DNA of 64,000 nt from Dromiciops gliroides (Eukaryota > Chordata > Mammalia > Microbiotheria > Microbiotheriidae), in contig NC_057864.1 of assembly GCF_019393635.1 (NCBI RefSeq), positions 476,302,617-476,366,616 on the forward strand, in the 5' to 3' direction. A model generated the notes under the pieces. The model saw only the letters and a list, made by a program, of their open reading frames with translations, was not told the DNA's origin and made no database searches. Shown here piece by piece: positions 59,761 to 64,000 of this stretch (position 1 is the first letter of the stretch; each line of letters begins with the position of its first letter). The translations under genes and the position numbers were made by a program.

Positions 59761-59854
59761 AAAAAAAACAACAACAAGAGTTTAACATTTATAGCCTGAT
59801 TCTCCCTCTCTTCCTCCTAGTGTTGGTGCTTTCACTCTCCCTCTCTCTCTTTCT

Positions 59855-60102
59855 TTTTGGCAAGACAATCAGGGTTAAGTGACTTGCCCAGGGTCACACA
59901 GCTAGTTAAGTGTCAAGTGTCTGAGGCTGGATTTGAACTCGGGTACTCCTGACTCCAGGGCCAGCTAGGTGGCACAGTGGATAGAGTACTGGCCCTGGAG
60001 TCAGGAGTACCTGAGTTCAAATCCGGCCTCAGACACTTGACACTTAACTAGCTGTGTGACCCTGGGCAACTCACTTAACCCTCAATGCCCTGAAAAAAAA
60101 AA
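59855..60102. repeat. SINE hairpin: two inverted WSINE1 arms
   Basis: A minus-strand arm (59855-59961) meets a plus-strand copy (59962-60102). Both arms carry the same unusual extra T in CTAGTTAAGTG / CACTTAACTAG, and they differ by only about three bases over the compared 80. Confidence 0.8.
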
Positions 60103-60299
60103 TCTTATTAGGTTGGACTGGATAAGATAGGTAATAGGAAGGCAAAACAAGACATAAATTGGAAAATGTACTGCTGGCCCACACAAATTACATTCTAGGG
60201 TGCTGGGCTGATGTGATTGATGATCCACTCTGGTGCCTTTTATAATCTCTAGGGTCTGGAGATTCTAGGTTTTAGGACTCAAGAAGAGAAAATGCTGTC

Positions 60300-61125
60300 C
60301 CAAATTTCAGAAAACAGAAGCAAGTCCTAACAGAATTTCAAAATGCATTTTAAAGGGATGGTTAGTAAATATTTAGAAAAGGAAGCTGTGACCACAAAGA
60401 GCCAACCAGTAAGACTTCATCAAAAAGAGATCATGCCAGGCTAAACCAATTTCCTTATTAGACAGTATTGCTAGACTACTAGATCAAGAAATTGCTATAA
60501 AGTCTGCCTAAATTTTAGAAAAGCATTTGACAAAGTCTCCCATACTATTCATGTAGACAAGAAGGAGAAATAAGGACTAGACCAGTACAGGTAAGTGGAT
60601 TCTACAAGAGCAGGACCCCCCCCCCCCCCGCAAATCACTCAATTTAGAAGGAGGTTTCCAGAGAAATGCTCCAGGAGTCTGGGCTTGACTCCTTGCTGTT
60701 TAACATTTTTATAAATGATATGTATAAGGACATAATTAGCATGCTTATCATATTTGCTTATAATATAAAATCAGGAAAGATAGCTATTCCAAAGGTTTTC
60801 CAGACTAATAAATGAGATGCCTGAGTCAGAACCCAGAAATCTAATCAATTTAAAATTGATAAGGACATATTTGGGTTAAACAAATCAACTTCCAGATAGA
60901 AAAGCAGGGCAAGATAGCAGACAGAAAAAGATCTGGGGGTCTTAGTGGGCTACAAACACAATATGAGTCAGCAGTTAAATATGATATCCAAAAAAACCAA
61001 TGTGATTTTGGGCAGCACTTCAAGAGGCATGGTATCCAGAATTAGGAAGGTGATATGACTTCCACATATGGTCACTGATCAAATCATATTTGGAACTCTT
61101 TGTTCAATTCTGGGTGCCATGTTAA
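60300..61125 (+). mobile_element. L3/CR1-like LINE, RT region
   Basis: Broken frames read KAFDKVSHTI, LFNIFINDMYKD and RDLGVLVGYKH-like, the RT domain of CR1/L3 elements. Old, no open frame. Confidence 0.7.
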
Positions 61126-61144
61126 TGGGTTGTTGCTGGATGTT

Positions 61145-62570
61145 GTTTTGGATTTTTTTTTTACTGCATTGATTTTATCCTTATATCAGAGTCATTTATA
61201 GAAAGTAAAAAGACAATCCATGCCCTCCTTCCTGATCAAGTTCTCCCTTATGATTAAACAAAAAAATAGTTAAGTCAAAATATCCAATACAGTAACTACA
61301 ATTGACAATGTATACAATATTCTGCCCTCCTAATCTCCACCATTCTCTGCTGTAAAGATGGAGGTATACCATTATATCTCATTGCTTTTTCAAGTACTCC
61401 ATGCTGAACATCCTTTTAATAATCTTTTCATTTCATTGTGGTCATAGTATATTTTGTCCTTTTAGTTCTGTTCATTTCAGCCTTCAATCTTTCCATGATT
61501 GCTTGGAAACTCATAGTGTAAAGGTGCCCACAGTGTTAGAAAACTAAGAATTAGTCTGGTATTATATTTGGTCTTTATTCTTTGTCTCCCTTGAATCAAG
61601 TACTTATTCATGGTAGGGAGTATTCTTAATTCTTGGAGGAGTCATAGATTAATAGAGCAATAGAGGGAATAGCCTCAGCTCTACTGGGTGATTTGGCTAG
61701 AACAGGGAGTAACTGTTTTTTTAGAAGACACATTTTCCTCAAGGGTGTGGCAATGTTACTCTTGTTCCTTCTAATAAGTAATTCAAAAACCCTAAATAAA
61801 AATTATGCACTTTGGTTATTTCATTACTACTGAATTTCATTATCTCTCATTTTATAAAATACCATGAAAGTGCTAGGTGTATATCACTTGAGGGAGAGGG
61901 TTTTCCTGATTTTCAAGAGGAAAGCTCTTAGAAACTTTCTCCAAGCCAACATCTTGTATATTAATGAAATGTGTCTCTGACAGATTTTGGCTAAATCTTC
62001 AAAGTACATAATTTCCTTCCATATCTGAATTATTAATATTCACCATTTCTTATTATATAATATTTCATTATATTCATATACCATAATTTTTTAGTTATTT
62101 CCCCCAATCAATAGACACATACTTTGTTTCCAGTTTACTACCACAGAGAACACTCCCATGTGTATGTATATATATATATATATATATACATACACACACA
62201 CACACACACATATATATATATGTGTGTGTTTCTATGTGTCTGTGTCTGTGTCTGTGTAGATGTTTATGTATATATATGTTAGACCTTTTTCTTTGACTTC
62301 CTTGGAGAATATACATTACAGTAAGATCACAACACCAAAGGTATGAACCATTTTGTTACTTTCTTACATTATCCCAAGCTTCCACTAACAAGATCATGGA
62401 GTGCCAATCTTCCCACAGCACTTCCAACATTGAACATTTCCATTTGAGGAAGGAGGTCATCTCTCCCAAATTGCAGGGCATGAGAAGAAACATCAAAGTT
62501 GTTTTATTTTGTATTTCTCTTACTCTTAGTGACTTGTAAACCATTTTTGAATCATCCTTTATACTTTGCA
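61145..62570 (-). mobile_element. Old L1 3' end
   Basis: Inverted 3' UTR (61145-61560) and inverted ORF2 tail (62040-62130: TTCATATACCATAATTTTTT). A microsatellite block has expanded inside. Confidence 0.55.
62160..62260 (+). repeat. (TA)n-(CA)n-(TA)n-(TG)n compound microsatellite
   Basis: TATATATA, ACACACAC, TATATATA, TGTGTGTG and CTGTGTCTGTGT blocks in series can pair with one another. Confidence 0.9.
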
Positions 62571-62618
62571 ATTTTCCTTTTGAAAACTGTTCCTATTAAA
62601 TGAAACAAAGCGGGGAAT

Positions 62619-63065
62619 GTGGTAAAAAAACTGGGAGTTTTAGCTGAATCATTTGAGAGTTGAGCGTACGCTACTGAAGCAGCTTTTGAAGGACCTCCCC
62701 TTTGGTGATGAACTTCTGGCATGCCAGCTTAAAACTGAGGGAGGAACGGAAGTTCGAGCTCTCTGGCTTTTCAACTTAGCCATGGTGGCACACGTGTTTT
62801 GTGTTCAGCTTTTGGGTGTGTTGGTTCTCAGCCTGGCAGGCAGTTTGGGATTCAGTAAGTTTTATAAAGGAATGTAGACTAATCTTAGATCTAAGATTAT
62901 TCATTTGTATTTCTACTTTCCTATTTCCCTAACTGGTATCACCTTTTGTTGTCTAATTAATTCCCAAGCAATAAAAACTAATCCCTCACTGATTAAAGCT
63001 CAGAGGCTTCTTTTTCTTAGTGGTCTGGGAGATATGTGAGGGAAAAGTTAAAAGGGGGAGTTTAA
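62619..63065 (+). mobile_element. LTR family E, second copy
   Basis: TGTGGTAAAAAAACTGGG ... GGGGGAGTTTA, with AAGCAATAAAAACTAATCCC as poly(A) signal. Shorter and more AT-rich in U3 than the first copy. Fossil LTR. Confidence 0.65.
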
Positions 63066-63069
63066 TGCT

Positions 63070-63365
63070 CGTTAATCCAATTTTAAATTTCACACTATCC
63101 TTTAACCTTTTATCCACTTGGTAATGGCTCTTAGGATTAAAAATTTTGTGTTAAATCCACACATATATTGCATATCAAATTTTTATCACTAATATTTTAC
63201 AAAAAGACTTTTTCACTCCATACCTTTTCTTTTCTCTCCTATTTACATTGATTCTATTCATGTAAAAGCATTTTAACTTTATGTAATCAAAATTGTCTAT
63301 TTTCTCCTCTATAATCTCACCTAGCTCTTGTTTGGTTAGGAACTCTCTTCTTAAGAATTCCTAAC
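63070..63365 (-). mobile_element. L1 ORF2 fragment, inverted
   Basis: Minus strand reads KQELGEIIEEKIDNFDYIKL-like and MNRINVNRRE. It ends against a plus-strand L1. Confidence 0.6.
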
Positions 63366-63374
63366 CAACCAAGG

Positions 63375-63670
63375 GGTAAATATTATCACAAAAAGATAAC
63401 CTCAATTGCATGAAATTTTAAAACTTTTGCATGAACAAAATCAATGCAACCAGTAATAGAAGAAAAACAGTCAATGGGAAAACACCTTTGTATCATATGG
63501 CTCTTATGAAGATCTGCTATCCAAAATATATAGGGAAGTGGGGCAGCTAGGTGGCGCAGTAGATAAAGCACTGGCCCTAGATTCAAGAGGACCTGAGTTC
63601 AAATCTGACCTCAGACATTTAACACTAGCTGTGTGACCATGGGCAAGTCACTTAACCTTCATTGCCCCAC

Positions 63671-63706
<36 letters not shown>

Positions 63707-64000
63707 GTAATAGACAAGACCTAGAGCCATTCTTCAATGGATAAGTGGTCAAATGTATGAACAAACAGTTCTCAAAAGAATTGCAGACTGTTAATCACCA
63801 CATAATAATAATTTAAAAATAAAACAACTTTCACTTTATAGCCATCAAATTAGCAAAAATCACAAGAGACAAGAATAGTCACTGTTAGAAGAGTTGTGGT
63901 AAAAAAAAAAAACAATTACACTAATATACAGTTGGTTGAGCTGTGAATTGATTCAAACATTCTGGAAATTATTTTGGAATTTGCTATAAAAATGTCTAAA
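63375..64000 (+). mobile_element. L1 ORF2 3' part, runs off the window
   Basis: Reads NKINATSN-, KQFSKELQTVNHHI-like in broken frames; interrupted by a SINE at 63541. Confidence 0.65.
63541..63676 (+). repeat. WSINE1-type SINE with GT-rich tail
   Basis: The tail has become (GT)n at 63674-63704; lacks ACTTACT before AGCTGTGTGACC. Confidence 0.85.

Larger units (their letters stand above)
59155..59845 (+). repeat. Old interspersed repeat split by two SINEs
   Basis: ACTACTGCAACTTGGAGACC-like text, AATCTTCCTAAAATAC, then after the SINE CACTCCCCTCTTC, CAGGGGTTCCCTACTGC form the order of a known ancient mammalian repeat (L2/L3-related, by memory). Confidence 0.4.

Noticed and set aside
572-63676. 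tRNA-like sequences at SINE heads
   Set aside because: They are tRNA-derived SINE promoters, lacking a full cloverleaf and followed by the SINE core; not tRNA genes.

Overview
This is a mammalian, almost certainly Australian-marsupial, nuclear DNA window. The main clue is about 40 copies of a tRNA-derived CORE-SINE of the WSINE1 type (head GGCAGCTAGGTGG, core TGTGACCCTGGGCAAGTCAC). With them are Mar1-type SINEs with a BovB/RTE tail, marsupial-type L1 and HAL1 copies, an RTE-like LINE, old L2/L3/MIR relics and several LTR families. Everything was read by eye from the sequence. Family names for repeats are from memory, and the LTR letters A-E are local labels only.

The host gene content is one theme: three tandem, same-strand copies of ABHD11, an alpha/beta-hydrolase-fold mitochondrial protein. 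Copy A (895-5236) has six exons and encodes 301 aa. Copy B (27333-28480) is a decayed fragment with exons 3, 4 and part of 5. Copy C (50633-54819) has six exons and encodes 320 aa. A and C share identical exon lengths for exons 2-5 (136, 174, 171, 182 nt) and identical intron phases, and all splice sites are GT-AG, so both look like spliced, selected genes. Copy A keeps the Ser-Asp-His triad (S127, D151, H282). Copy C keeps Asp and His (D159, H290), but its nucleophile codon is TGC, giving G-H-C-M-G instead of G-H-S-M-G (C135). A pair of paralogues, one with the serine and one with a cysteine nucleophile, is the most interesting biological signal here.

Layout: 1-570 no gene; 572-6000 copy A with SINEs in its introns and a long 3' UTR; 6185-9815 stacked L1 fragments; 10532-10754 a small hAT-like element; 11790-19350 a deep nest (RTE LINE, solo LTR, broken ERV, LTR C, HAL1 and SINEs inside one another); 20790-24800 L1 pieces and unassigned DNA; 27040-28530 copy B; 28892-29351 a palindromic LTR-derived insertion with a 4-bp target duplication; 31060-34885 nested LTRs and a Mar1 SINE split by a full LTR; 35345-50400 SINE-rich intergenic DNA with MIR, L2 and L3 relics; 50633-54964 copy C; 55000-64000 intergenic DNA with two copies of LTR E, a SINE hairpin, an L3/CR1 fragment and L1 pieces.

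No RNA gene apart from the tRNA-derived SINE heads, no CRISPR array and no bacterial-type feature is present. Most open frames in the window lie in SINEs or pyrimidine-rich introns and are not genes.
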